Counted from the stretch's first letter, positions 1-8,023 are shown. The stretch is 32,493 nt of DNA from Massilia sp. YIM B02763 (GCF_030412015.1 NZ_JASNRD010000020.1:57106-89598), one strand, 5' to 3'. A program made the numbers and translations. The notes: a model not told the origin generated them from the letters alone.

Positions 1-1
1 G

Positions 2-100
2 CGCATCGTGCTCGACGAGGCCGACGGCGCACTCGGGCGGCTGCGTCCCGGCTTGTCCGTCACGGCCACGGTCGACTCGCGCGACGGCCGCCAGCCATGA
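2..100 (+). CDS. EmrA/HlyD-type efflux adaptor, C-terminal end (partial)
   Basis: This is an open frame with no start in the window; it encodes 32 residues and ends at a TGA that overlaps the next ATG as ATGA. The tail contains LRPGLSVTATVDSR, which matches the usual C-terminal strand of HlyD/EmrA periplasmic adaptors (a 'LRPGMSV.V.VDT'-like ending). Such proteins bridge an inner-membrane pump to an outer-membrane channel. The overlap with an EmrB-like transporter supports a co-translated EmrAB-type efflux operon. Only the extreme C-terminus is visible, so the family call rests on one short motif plus context. Confidence 0.7.
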   Translation, partial: RIVLDEADGALGRLRPGLSVTATVDSRDGRQP

Positions 101-1668
101 GCGGACTGCTCGATCCTGCCCGCATGACGACCGGGCAGAAGGTATTCGCCTTCGCCTCCATGTGCGTCGGCATGTTCATCGCCCTGCTCGACATCCAGAT
201 CGTCTCGGCCTCGCTGCGCGAGATCGGCGGCGGCCTGTCCGCCGGCGCCGACGAGACGGTGTGGGTGCAGACCAGCTACCTGATCGCCGAGATCATCGTG
301 ATCCCGCTGTCCGGCTGGCTGTCGCGCGTCATGTCGACGCGCTGGCTGTTCTGCGCTTCCGCCGTCGGCTTCACGGGCGCGAGCCTGCTGTGCGGCCTGG
401 CCTGGAACATACAGAGCATGATCCTGTTCCGCGCCCTGCAGGGCTTCCTGGGCGGTTCGATGATCCCCATGGTGTTCACGACCGCCTTCGTGTTCTTCCA
501 GGGACCTCAGCGCGTGATCGCCGCCGCGACCATCGGCGCGATCGCCTCGCTGGCCCCCACGCTGGGCCCCACCATCGGCGGCTGGATCACCGACCACTTT
601 GCCTGGCAATGGCTGTTCTTTATCAACCTCGTGCCGGGCATCTTCGTCAGCGTGGCCGTGCCGCTACTGGTGCGCATCGACCGGCCCGACCCGTCGCTGC
701 TGCGCAGCGCCGACGTGATCGGCATCGTGCTGATGTCGCTGTTCCTCGGCTGCCTCGAATACACGCTGGAAGAAGGCCCGCGCTGGGACTGGTTCGACGA
801 CCGCACGATCCTGGCGACCGCCTGGATCGCCGCAATCAGTGCCGTCCTGTTCGTCTGGCGCAGCCTGACGCATGCGCATCCGATCGTGGACCTGCGCGCA
901 CTGAGGGACCGCAACTTCGCGTTGGGCTGCTTCTTTTCCTTCATGACAGGCGTCGGCATCTTCGCCACGATCTACCTGACGCCCGTGTTCCTGGGCCGCG
1001 TACGCGGTTTTTCCGCGCTGCAGATCGGCCTTGCCGTCTTGTCGACGGGCGTGTTCCAGCTGGCCTCGATTCCCCTGTATTCCTACCTCGCGAACCGCGT
1101 CGACTTGCGCTGGCTCATGATGGTCGGACTGGCCTGCTTCGCGCTGTCGATGTGGCAATTCGCACCAATTACGCACGACTGGGGCTGGAAGGAACTGTTG
1201 CTGCCGCAGGCGCTGCGCGGCATCGGCCAGCAGTTCGCGGTGCCGCCCACGGTGACGCTCACGCTGGGCGGCCTGGCGCCGGCGCGGCTGCGCCTGGCCT
1301 CCGGCCTGTTCAACCTGATGCGCAACCTGGGCGGCGCCATCGGCATCGCGGTCTGCGCCACTATCCTCGACAGTCGCACCAACTTGCACTTCTACCGATT
1401 GGCCGAACGCCTGACGCCGGCCAACGACGCCGCCATGGACATGCTGGGCAGCGTGGCCGCGCGCCTGGCCGGTCCCGGGCTGGACGCCGCTTCGGGCGCC
1501 ACGGCCGCGCTGCGCCAGTTGTGGCAGCTGACCTACCGCGAGGCGCTGACGATGACGTTCTCCGACATCTACCTCGTCATCATGGTATGTTTCACCTTGA
1601 CGACCATCAGCGTGCCGCTGATGCGCAAGGTCGCGCCGCCGAAGGCGCCGTCCGCCGACGCGCACTGA
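97..1668 (+). CDS. DHA2-family MFS multidrug exporter, EmrB-like
   Basis: The 523-aa protein has about 14 hydrophobic segments, the usual size and topology of DHA2 (EmrB/QacA) drug:H+ antiporters in the inner membrane. Visible MFS motifs are LLDIQIVSASL in TM1, GWLSRVMSTRW (motif A region), RALQGFLGGSMIP (motif B) and LGPTIGGWI (antiporter motif C). It would expel hydrophobic or electrophilic compounds together with the adaptor whose end precedes it. The ATG overlaps the adaptor stop (ATGA), so translation is probably coupled. The downstream HxlR gene 17 bp away is a likely local regulator. The substrate cannot be read from sequence. Confidence 0.93.
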   Translation: MSGLLDPARMTTGQKVFAFASMCVGMFIALLDIQIVSASLREIGGGLSAGADETVWVQTSYLIAEIIVIPLSGWLSRVMSTRWLFCASAVGFTGASLLCGLAWNIQSMILFRALQGFLGGSMIPMVFTTAFVFFQGPQRVIAAATIGAIASLAPTLGPTIGGWITDHFAWQWLFFINLVPGIFVSVAVPLLVRIDRPDPSLLRSADVIGIVLMSLFLGCLEYTLEEGPRWDWFDDRTILATAWIAAISAVLFVWRSLTHAHPIVDLRALRDRNFALGCFFSFMTGVGIFATIYLTPVFLGRVRGFSALQIGLAVLSTGVFQLASIPLYSYLANRVDLRWLMMVGLACFALSMWQFAPITHDWGWKELLLPQALRGIGQQFAVPPTVTLTLGGLAPARLRLASGLFNLMRNLGGAIGIAVCATILDSRTNLHFYRLAERLTPANDAAMDMLGSVAARLAGPGLDAASGATAALRQLWQLTYREALTMTFSDIYLVIMVCFTLTTISVPLMRKVAPPKAPSADAH

Positions 1669-1685
1669 CATGCACGAGACACGAC

Positions 1686-2198
1686 ATGCAACGTACCAGT
1701 TTCGAAAACATGAATTGCCCCATCGCCCGTAGCCTCGATCGCGTGGGCGAATGGTGGAGCATCCTGATCCTGCGCGACGCCTTCTACGGCCTCACCCGCT
1801 TCGACGAGTTCCAGAAAAGCCTGAACATCGCGCCCAACATGTTGTCGCGGCGCCTGGCTGGCCTGGTCGAGGAAGGCTTGCTGGAAAAGCGCCCCTATCA
1901 GGACAAGCCGCTGCGCCACGAGTATTTTCTTACGGAGCGCGGACGCGACTTCCGTCCCGTGATGCTGGCCCTGCTGGCCTGGGGCAACCGCCACTTCGCA
2001 CCGGAAGGCGAAGCCGTCATCGTGACCGAGCGCGCCACCGGCGAGCGGGTGGAACCGGTGCTCGTCGACCGGGCCAGCGGGCGCCCCGTCACGGACGAAG
2101 CATTGTTCGAGACGGCGCCAGGGCCGGCGGCGGATGAGACCACACGGGCACGGTTCACACGCAGGGATGCGAAGCGCGAGACGCTTTCCACGTCCTGA
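1686..2198 (+). CDS. HxlR-family winged-helix transcriptional regulator
   Basis: The 170-aa protein opens with the HxlR signature: a cysteine at residue 11 (NCPIARSLDRVGEWWSILIL), then a winged helix with recognition segment NMLSRRLAGLVEEGLLEK and wing EYFLTERG. HxlR proteins are cytoplasmic dimers, and several use the N-terminal Cys to sense oxidants or aldehydes; whether this one does is inference. The start is placed at 1686 because the family homology begins within ten residues of it; the frame stays open far upstream only as a shadow of the exporter gene. It lies 17 bp behind the exporter on the same strand and probably regulates the efflux operon. The C-terminal ~50 residues extend beyond the minimal domain. 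Confidence 0.9.
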   Translation: MQRTSFENMNCPIARSLDRVGEWWSILILRDAFYGLTRFDEFQKSLNIAPNMLSRRLAGLVEEGLLEKRPYQDKPLRHEYFLTERGRDFRPVMLALLAWGNRHFAPEGEAVIVTERATGERVEPVLVDRASGRPVTDEALFETAPGPAADETTRARFTRRDAKRETLSTS

Positions 2199-2204
2199 CA
2201 CGTC

Positions 2205-2280
2205 GCCCCGTCTAGGCAGGGCTCCGATTTTCGGCAGCCGTAACGCGAACGGACTTGGGTCCCCGCCTTCGCGCAGACGA
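2205..2280. repeat. Degenerate dispersed palindromic repeat (REP/BIME-like)
   Basis: This lies between the convergent HxlR and aldo/keto reductase genes. The segment ending in TTGGGTCCCCGCCTTCGC and GACGACGG closely resembles the better-preserved copy at 13607-13630 (TTGGGCCCCTGCCTTCGC ... GCGACGGG). GTCGCCCC near 2208 matches the other half, inverted. Stems are imperfect here, so it looks like a decayed copy. Confidence 0.5.
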
Positions 2281-2284
2281 CGGC

Positions 2285-3346
2285 TCACAGGCGCTGTGCC
2301 ACTGCTGCCCCGCCAAAGATCAGCTGCTGCACCATCGGCTGCCCGACGAAGCGTTGCGGGAAGATCGGCGCGGGCCGGCTCACCGCGTCCAGCCGCGCGA
2401 TGTGCTCCGGCGCCAGCCGCACGTCCAGCGCACCCATGTTCGCCACGGCCTGGTCCAGCGTGCGCGCGCCGATCACGGGCGCGGCCACGGCAGGGTTCAG
2501 CAGCGTCCATGCCAGCGCCACCTGGGACGGCGTGGCCCCCACGTCGCGCGCCACGGCCGTCACTTCGTCGGCGATGCGCAGCGACGTCTCGTTCAGCAGG
2601 CCCGACGAGGCGATGACGCCCTTGCGGGTGGCCGACACTTCTCGCTCGCCCTGGGCGTCCAGATCCGCTGCCGTGTACTTGCCGCTCAGGATGCCGCCGC
2701 CCAGCGGCGACCACGGCATCACGCCCAGGCCGAGCGTACGCGCCATCGGCATCAGCTCGTGCTCGACGCTGCGCTCGACGAGGCTGTACTCGATCTGCAG
2801 GGCGGCCAGCGGCGTCCAGCCGCGCAGGTCGGCCATCGTCTGCAGCTGCGCCACGCGCCAGGCCGGCGTATTGCAGATGCCGACGTACAGCACCTTGCCG
2901 GCGCGGACCAGGTCGTCGACGGCGCGCAGCACCTCTTCCGGCCGCGTGGTGTCGTCCCAGGCATGCAGGTGCAGCAGCTCGATGCGGTCGGTGCCCAGCT
3001 GGCGCAGGCTCTGCTCGACGGAGCGCACCATGTTCATGCGGTGGTTGCCGCCCGCGTTGGGGTCGCCGGGAACGCGCGTCATGGTGAACTTGGTCGACAG
3101 GACGATGCGGTCGCGCCGCCCGTCCATCAGCTTGCCGACGATGCGTTCCGACGCGCCGTTGGTGTAGTTGACGGACGTGTCGACGAAATTGCCGCCGCGC
3201 TCGAGGTAGGCGTCGAAGATGCGCCCGGCCTCGGCTTCGTCGGCGCCCCAGCCCCAATCCTGGCCGAAGGTCATCGTGCCCAAGGCCAGCGGCGAAACGC
3301 GCAGGCCCGAGCGGCCCAGCAGTCGGTAGTCGTTCAATGCGGTCAT
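2285..3346 (-). CDS. Aldo/keto reductase
   Basis: The 353-aa TIM-barrel NAD(P)H-dependent oxidoreductase reduces aldehydes or ketones in the cytoplasm. The catalytic tetrad is visible: Asp56 and Tyr61 (FVDTSVNY), Lys86 (LSTKF) and His128 (LLHLHAWDD). The cofactor-side motif LAWTLLNPAVAAPVIGA is near the C-terminus. The start at 3346 is chosen because GAGGAG lies just upstream and the family N-terminus (YRLLGRSGLRVSPLALGT) follows; an upstream extension exists but is not protein-like. It is divergent from an AraC-family gene 139 bp away, recalling E. coli yqhC (AraC) next to yqhD-dkgA, an aldehyde-stress module. The substrate is unknown. Confidence 0.93.
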   Translation of the reverse strand: MTALNDYRLLGRSGLRVSPLALGTMTFGQDWGWGADEAEAGRIFDAYLERGGNFVDTSVNYTNGASERIVGKLMDGRRDRIVLSTKFTMTRVPGDPNAGGNHRMNMVRSVEQSLRQLGTDRIELLHLHAWDDTTRPEEVLRAVDDLVRAGKVLYVGICNTPAWRVAQLQTMADLRGWTPLAALQIEYSLVERSVEHELMPMARTLGLGVMPWSPLGGGILSGKYTAADLDAQGEREVSATRKGVIASSGLLNETSLRIADEVTAVARDVGATPSQVALAWTLLNPAVAAPVIGARTLDQAVANMGALDVRLAPEHIARLDAVSRPAPIFPQRFVGQPMVQQLIFGGAAVAQRL

Positions 3347-3472
3347 GGTCTTGCTCCTCTGGTGTGGTGAATGACGCACAGTGTGCAGCGCGAACCGCAT
3401 CCGCCGGTAGCGGGAACGTCCCGGATGCTTGCACGATCGTCCGGACGGTAGCGTGCGACAGTCCGATCCTGC

Positions 3473-3478
3473 TATCCT
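3473..3478 (+). promoter_or_regulatory. Extended -10 candidate (TGC-TATCCT) 7 nt before the AraC start
   Basis: TATCCT is preceded by TGC, giving an extended -10 pattern, and ends only 7 nt before the ATG at 3486. No convincing -35 was found. Initiation at the usual distance would put +1 at or next to the start codon, so the mRNA would be leaderless. The placement is an inference from spacing alone. Confidence 0.4.
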
Positions 3479-3485
3479 GGCAACC

Positions 3486-4382
3486 ATGGAAACGCTTGCA
3501 CGACTCGCCGACATCCTCGCTCGCCATACCCCCGGCGATGGCGCCTTCGACACGCCCCTGGCGGGCGTGAGCCTGCTGCGCACGTCCTCGCCGACGATGC
3601 CCATGCCCGTCGTCTACGAACCGACGCTGTGCCTCGTCGCCCAGGGCCGCAAGCAGGCCGTGCTGGGCACCGAGACCTACGTCTACGATGCCGCCAACTA
3701 CCTGGTCGCCTCGGTCGACCTGCCCGTGATGGGATCGGTGATCGAGGCCAGCGAGGACAAGCCCTATCTGTGCCTGCGCCTGAACCTGGACATGACGGCC
3801 CTGTCCGACCTGGCCCTGCGCCATCCGTCGGACGAAAAACTGCCCGAGGACAGTCCCGGCCTGAGCCTGAACCGCACGACGCCGGAACTGCTGGACGCCG
3901 CGCTGCGCCTGGCCGCCCTGCTCGACACCCCGTCCGACATCGATGCGCTGGCCCCGCTCGTCACCCGTGAGATCCTGTACCGCCTGCTGACCGGTCCGGG
4001 CAACGGCGTCGTGCGCCAGATGGCGCGGGCCAACAGCCGCCTGAACGCGATCGCCCGCGCCATCGTCTGGCTGCGCGCCCACTATGCTCAGGAATGCCGC
4101 ATCGACGACATGGCCGACGTGGCGGGCATGAGCCGCTCCACCTTCCACGCCCACTTCAAGGCGGTGACGTCGATGAGCCCGCTGGAATTCCGCACCCAGC
4201 TGCGCATGCAGGAAGCGCGCCGGCTGATGGTGGCCGAAGGGCTGGACGCCGCGAGCGCGGGCTACCGCGTGGGCTACGAGAGCCCGTCGCAGTTCAGCCG
4301 CGACTACGCCAGGCTGTTCGGCGCGCCGCCGGCGCGCGACGCGAACCGCCTGCGCAGCGAGGCGCCGGCGGCGGCGCACTGA
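3486..4382 (+). CDS. AraC-family regulator with AraC_N domain (YqhC-like arrangement)
   Basis: The 298-aa protein has an N-terminal cupin-like AraC_N domain (about residues 20-170, including PTLCLVAQGRKQAVLG) and a C-terminal double helix-turn-helix (about 190-290; MADVAGMSRSTFHAHFKAVT and GYESPSQFSRDYARLFG). This family commonly activates a divergent oxidoreductase gene in response to aldehydes, as YqhC does in E. coli. The ATG at 3486 is preferred over an in-frame one 57 nt upstream, because homology starts at METLARLADIL and the only -10-like box lies between the two. No Shine-Dalgarno sequence precedes it. The likely target is the divergent aldo/keto reductase. Confidence 0.9.
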   Translation: METLARLADILARHTPGDGAFDTPLAGVSLLRTSSPTMPMPVVYEPTLCLVAQGRKQAVLGTETYVYDAANYLVASVDLPVMGSVIEASEDKPYLCLRLNLDMTALSDLALRHPSDEKLPEDSPGLSLNRTTPELLDAALRLAALLDTPSDIDALAPLVTREILYRLLTGPGNGVVRQMARANSRLNAIARAIVWLRAHYAQECRIDDMADVAGMSRSTFHAHFKAVTSMSPLEFRTQLRMQEARRLMVAEGLDAASAGYRVGYESPSQFSRDYARLFGAPPARDANRLRSEAPAAAH

Positions 4383-4397
4383 AGGCGCATCGAGGGA

Positions 4398-4823
4398 TCA
4401 TTGCCTCGGGCGTCCGGCGCGCTGGGCGCGCAGCACCACGAGGCCGACCGCGCCCGCGCAGGCGCCCAGCACCGCGAACAGGCCCGTGGTGCCCCACAGC
4501 GGCAGGAAGTCGTCGACCACGGCCGTGGCGGCCGGCCGCTCCGGCAGGTAACGCACTTGCACGGCCTGGCCCGGCGCGTAGCCGAGCGCCAGGCCGCCCT
4601 GCAGGTAGTTGATGCGCATGTCGCCCGCATGGAACAGGACCTGCGGCTGCGTGCCGGCCGCCTTGACGCCGACGACCTGGCCGGCCGCCGTCTCGGCGGC
4701 GCGCAGGAATTCCATCCGCTGGAAGCCTTGCCAGGCCGCGACGGCGAACATGAAGGCGCCGATCAGGCAGGCCAGCTTGGCAGGGAAAGGACGCGGGGAC
4801 GTCGTTACGGAAATCAAACCCAT
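4398..4823 (-). CDS. DUF3592-like membrane protein
   Basis: The 141-aa protein has a TM segment near residues 15-32, a central beta-rich soluble stretch of about 60 residues (AAGQVVGVKAAGTQPQVLFH through PGQAVQVRYLPE), and a second TM near 105-127. This TM-beta-TM layout, with the 'G.VV' and 'G..V.V.Y.P..P' motifs, is typical of DUF3592 proteins, whose function is unknown. The start at 4823 is chosen because residues further upstream are Cys/Arg-rich and unlike a membrane protein N-terminus, although no good ribosome binding site is seen. The gene is convergent with the AraC gene, 15 bp apart. Confidence 0.72.
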   Translation of the reverse strand: MGLISVTTSPRPFPAKLACLIGAFMFAVAAWQGFQRMEFLRAAETAAGQVVGVKAAGTQPQVLFHAGDMRINYLQGGLALGYAPGQAVQVRYLPERPAATAVVDDFLPLWGTTGLFAVLGACAGAVGLVVLRAQRAGRPRQ

Positions 4824-4952
4824 GGTGTGAATCGTTTTTGCGAAGAAGCGCGAAACATAGCATGCGACGGGAGGATCGACCAAGTCCGCCCGACGAGCGC
4901 AAGCAGCGCCACCGCAGTGGCATGTCATGAACGCACGCCGATGCGCACCCGT

Positions 4953-4958
4953 TATACT
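4953..4958 (+). promoter_or_regulatory. -10 candidate TATACT upstream of the exported protein gene
   Basis: GTTATACTCG lies 29 nt before the ATG at 4988, in the divergent interval between the DUF3592-like gene and the exported protein gene. It is a good -10 hexamer, but no clear -35 accompanies it. Confidence 0.35.
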
Positions 4959-4987
4959 CGCGCCATCCCATTTTTTTCGTCCGCCTC

Positions 4988-5512
4988 ATGAAGATCGCCG
5001 CCCAGCTCCTGCTCCCCTCGCTTGCTTTCCTGGCCTGCGTGGCACCCAGCGCGGCCAACGCCTGCGCGATCGTGCCGAAGGAGCAGATGGCCGAACGCTA
5101 CCGGCAGAGCGTGGAAAAGTTCAAGGCCGCGACGATCGCCCTCGAAGAAAAATCCGACCTGATCTTCGTCGGGCGCCTGGCGCGCCTGAGGACGGAGGAC
5201 GACACGGTCGAACTGCCGTCCGGGCAACGCCAGGTCGTGCAGCGGCACGAGGCGACGTTCGACGTGGACGATACCATCAAGGGGCAGTATCCGAACGGAG
5301 GAACGCTGGCATTCACCGGCTACAAGGACCGGGTAGTGGTCACGGTCGGCTGCGGTCCCCAGTTCTGGCGCCTGCCGGACGCGAACGGCGTCCACGAGAC
5401 CTACCTGGTATATGCGCAGGACGGCAAGATCCTGAGGACGAACCGCATTCCCAAGGATGCCCAGGTGCTGGGCGGCCAGGAAGAAGCGGCGTTCGTTCGC
5501 GCCCGCCGATGA
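4988..5512 (+). CDS. Exported protein with TIMP/netrin-like (NTR) fold pattern
   Basis: The 174-aa protein has a Sec signal peptide (MKIAAQLLLPSLAFLACV, cleavage probably near SAANA) that leaves a cysteine at or near the mature N-terminus (CAIVP). The pattern then follows bacterial TIMP-like domains: a helix, SDLIFVGRLARL, an ATFDVDDTIKG strand ending in KG, VTVGCGPQFW with the partner cysteine, and ETYLVYAQDGKILRTN. In such folds the N-terminal Cys pairs with the internal CG. The function of bacterial members is not established; inhibition of or binding to an exported partner is only analogy. It lies upstream of ydcF with a 52-bp gap. Confidence 0.6.
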   Translation: MKIAAQLLLPSLAFLACVAPSAANACAIVPKEQMAERYRQSVEKFKAATIALEEKSDLIFVGRLARLRTEDDTVELPSGQRQVVQRHEATFDVDDTIKGQYPNGGTLAFTGYKDRVVVTVGCGPQFWRLPDANGVHETYLVYAQDGKILRTNRIPKDAQVLGGQEEAAFVRARR

Positions 5513-5564
5513 CGGTCGCCGCGGCTGACCGAACGACCTCCCACCCACTCTCTCTGGTTCTACA

Positions 5565-6419
5565 GTGCTCGACCTCATCAACGCCATCCCGCGCGACCTC
5601 ATCCTGCCCCCTGCCAACCTGTTCCTGCTGATCGCCGTCGGCCTGCTGCTGTGGCGCCGCTGGCCCCGCGCCGGCCGCATCGTCGCCGGCACCGCCTTGG
5701 CCGCGCTGGCCTTCCTGTCGACGCCTGCCGGCGCCGGCCTCTTCGTCGCGCCGCTGGAACGGATGACCGCGCCGCTGCGCGCGCCGCAACGCGCCGGCGC
5801 CCAGGCCATCGTCGTCCTGGCGGCGGGACGGCTGCGCCGGGCGCCCGAATACGGCGGCCGCGACATCCCCGACTATACGGCCCTCGCGCGCCTGCGCTAC
5901 GCAGCGCACCTGCAGCGGCTGACCGGGCTGCCGGTGCTGGTCAGCGGCGGCAACGGCAGCAGCGGCGTCGACCCGGACGTGCGCGACCGCGCGTGGACGA
6001 AGGCCGATGCGATGGCAGCCGCCCTGCGCGAGGACTTCGGCGTGCCGGTCAGGTGGATCGAGCCGCGCTCGCGCGACACCGGCGAGAACGCCTCGTACAG
6101 CGCCGCGCTGCTGCGCGCGGACGGCGTGCAGCGCATCCTGCTGGTGACGGATGCGATGCACATGCCGCGCGCCCACGCCGCCTTCGCGCGCGCCGGCCTC
6201 GCGGTCGTCGACGCGCCGACGATGTTCTTCGGCAGCCGGGACGCCTTCCTGCAAGGCTGGGTACCCAGCGCCGAAGGCATGCGCCAGTCCTGGTACGCCA
6301 TCTACGAGCTGCTCGGCATTGCCTGGTACCGGCTGCGCGACGCGGGCAAGGCGAACAGCCCAAGTCCCCTCACGCCTTCGCCGCCGGCTTCAGCCGGAAA
6401 CCGATCCCCATCCGGTTGA
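5565..6419 (+). CDS. YdcF/DUF218 (ElyC-SanA type) family protein
   Basis: The 284-aa protein starts at GTG. Two N-terminal TM segments (about residues 18-30 and 38-55) precede a DUF218 domain. Diagnostic motifs are AQAIVVLAAG, ALARLRYAAHL, LPVLVSGGNG, the acidic/helical PRSRDTGENA and ILLVTDAMHMPRA. ElyC/SanA/YdcF-type proteins act at the cell envelope and some affect polyprenol-linked intermediates; the specific role here is unknown. The conserved part ends near YRLRDAG; the last ~22 residues (rich in Pro/Ser) run 50 bp into the antisense AhpD-like gene, suggesting a lost ancestral stop codon. Confidence 0.88.
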   Translation: MLDLINAIPRDLILPPANLFLLIAVGLLLWRRWPRAGRIVAGTALAALAFLSTPAGAGLFVAPLERMTAPLRAPQRAGAQAIVVLAAGRLRRAPEYGGRDIPDYTALARLRYAAHLQRLTGLPVLVSGGNGSSGVDPDVRDRAWTKADAMAAALREDFGVPVRWIEPRSRDTGENASYSAALLRADGVQRILLVTDAMHMPRAHAAFARAGLAVVDAPTMFFGSRDAFLQGWVPSAEGMRQSWYAIYELLGIAWYRLRDAGKANSPSPLTPSPPASAGNRSPSG

Positions 6420-6819
6420 AGGCATTCATGGCCGCGATGGTGATCGTCAGGTCGACCAGGTCCTTCTCGCCAAACGCCGCCGCTGCCGCCGCGTAGGCCT
6501 CGTCGGACGCATGCGTCTCGCCGACGCGGGTCACCTCTTCGGCCCACGCCAGCGCCGCGCGCTCCTGGTCGGAAAACAGGTAGGCCGCCTCGTGCCACAC
6601 GGGCACCAGCAGCAGCTTGTCGACCGACATGCCGCCTTTTTGCAAGTCCCGTGCATGCAGGTCGATGCAATGGGCGCAGCCGTTGATCTGCGAGACGCGC
6701 AGGAACACGAGGTGGACGAGCTGGGCCGGCAGGTTCGTGCCGTGCATGATGTAGTGGTGGACGGCGCCGAGCGCCTTGGCGCCCTCGGGCGCGACTTGGA
6801 ACCAGTTTGCGCGTTGCAT
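6370..6819 (-). CDS. Carboxymuconolactone decarboxylase / AhpD-like alkylhydroperoxidase protein
   Basis: The 149-aa protein carries the AhpD core CAHC motif (Cys48, Cys51) followed by His55 in INGCAHCIDLH, with SQ before it, and a second helical half (LTITIAAMNAFNRMGIGF). The family uses the redox-active CxxC for peroxidase or thiol-disulfide chemistry in the cytoplasm. The start at 6819 has AAAGGAAA upstream at a suitable distance; a longer open frame continues upstream without homology. The gene is convergent with and overlaps ydcF. Its divergent neighbour is a sulfurtransferase, so the local theme is sulfur/redox chemistry. The substrate is not predictable. Confidence 0.92.
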   Translation of the reverse strand: MQRANWFQVAPEGAKALGAVHHYIMHGTNLPAQLVHLVFLRVSQINGCAHCIDLHARDLQKGGMSVDKLLLVPVWHEAAYLFSDQERAALAWAEEVTRVGETHASDEAYAAAAAAFGEKDLVDLTITIAAMNAFNRMGIGFRLKPAAKA

Positions 6820-6967
6820 TGCGTGGATTTCCTTTGGCTGATGGTGACACGGTGGCGGCGACATTGCCGCCCCGTCCATGACAAGACGGACGGCACTGCC
6901 GCGCTGTGACAGTCCGCGGCAAAGAAATGCGCCGGCCCGCATCGGGGAGCGCCGGCGCCACGCAGGC

Positions 6968-6973
6968 TATAAT
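6968..6973 (+). promoter_or_regulatory. Consensus -10 box TATAAT before the sulfurtransferase gene
   Basis: A perfect TATAAT ends 15 nt before the ATG at 6989, implying a leader of roughly eight nucleotides. No consensus -35 lies at 16-18 bp. The interval also holds small GC-rich inverted repeats (GGCGGC...GCCGCC near 6853, CCGTC...GACGG near 6871). Confidence 0.45.
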
Positions 6974-6988
6974 CCCCGTCCACCGACC

Positions 6989-8023
6989 ATGCACCCCGAC
7001 TCCACCCACGGCCCAGCGGCCGATTGCCCCTTTGGCCTGCGCCGCGACCTGCCGCGCTGGCGCCAGCTCGTCACGCCCGCGTGGATCGCCGGCCTGGTCG
7101 CCGGCACGCCCGTCGCGGCGGCGCCGTCGGGCCCGTGGCGGCTGTTCGAGGTGGGATTCGGCGACGCCGATGCCTTCGCGGCGGGCCACGTCCCCGGCGC
7201 GGGCTATATCGATACGGCGCAGCTGGAGCACGGTCCGCTGTGGAACAAGGTGCCCGACGCGATGCTGGAGCGGCTGCTGCTGGCCCACGGCATCGGCCAC
7301 GACGTCACCGTGGTGCTGTACGGCCGCAATCCGCTGGCGGCGGTGCGCGTCGCCCACCTGCTCTTGTACGCGGGCGTCGCCGACGTGCGCCTGCTCGACG
7401 GCGGCTTCGCGGCCTGGACCCGCGCCGGACGGCCACTGGAACAGGGGGCGCCGCGGCGCTGGCCGGCAGCGGGCGCGTTCGGCGCGGCGTTCCCCGCCCG
7501 CCCCGGCTACCTGTTCGACATGGAGGACACGCGCGCGCTGCTGGCGCGGGCGGACGGCACGCTCGTCAGTACCCGCACATGGAACGAATTCATCGGCAAG
7601 ACCTCGGGCTACAGCTATATCGCCGCGAAGGGAGACATCCCCGGCGCATTGTGGGGTCGCGCGGGCGGCGACGACGACGTGCACAGCATGACGGAATTCC
7701 ACGACGCGTCCGGCCGCATGAAGCCGGCCGCCGACATCGCGGCGCTGTGGCGCGTGGCCGGCATCGATGCCGGCGGCCTGAACGTGTTCTACTGCGGCAC
7801 CGGATGGCGCGCGTCGCTGGCGTTCTTCTACGCTTGGCTGATGGGCTGGGAGCGCATCGCCGTCTACGATGGCGGCTGGTGCGAATGGAGCCGCGACGCT
7901 GCCAATCCGGTGCTGCGCCGGATCAGCGATCCACCATCGCCATCGCACGCTCCCCGTAACGCGGTCCCGCCACGCCGATCGTCTGCAGCGCCTCGTCCAG
8001 GCGCCGCATGTCGTCTCCCGTGA
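6989..8023 (+). CDS. Two-domain rhodanese-type sulfurtransferase
   Basis: The 344-aa protein has tandem rhodanese domains. The first (about residues 25-150) has ADAFAAGHVPGAGYIDT and VRLLDGGFAAWTRAGRP but no catalytic Cys. The second (about 165-310) has TLVSTRTWNEFIG, GDIPGALWG and the active-site loop FYCGTGWRAS with Cys269. The CGTGWRA loop resembles YnjE-type thiosulfate sulfurtransferases. It would transfer sulfane sulfur to a thiol acceptor. No clear signal peptide is seen. The domain ends near NPVLRR; the last ~30 residues are a Pro/Arg-rich run-on that overlaps the convergent aldo/keto reductase by 101 bp. The start at 6989 is set by the promoter; an upstream in-frame ATG precedes the -10. 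Confidence 0.9.
   Translation: MHPDSTHGPAADCPFGLRRDLPRWRQLVTPAWIAGLVAGTPVAAAPSGPWRLFEVGFGDADAFAAGHVPGAGYIDTAQLEHGPLWNKVPDAMLERLLLAHGIGHDVTVVLYGRNPLAAVRVAHLLLYAGVADVRLLDGGFAAWTRAGRPLEQGAPRRWPAAGAFGAAFPARPGYLFDMEDTRALLARADGTLVSTRTWNEFIGKTSGYSYIAAKGDIPGALWGRAGGDDDVHSMTEFHDASGRMKPAADIAALWRVAGIDAGGLNVFYCGTGWRASLAFFYAWLMGWERIAVYDGGWCEWSRDAANPVLRRISDPPSPSHAPRNAVPPRRSSAAPRPGAACRLP

Noticed and set aside
162..1685. Long open frame running upstream of the HxlR gene
   Set aside because: It is an Arg/Pro/His-rich shadow of the exporter gene in another frame; HxlR homology begins only at 1686.
1569..4379. 936-residue open frame on the minus strand
   Set aside because: It crosses several well-supported genes in wrong frames and has the low-complexity composition of antisense GC-rich DNA.
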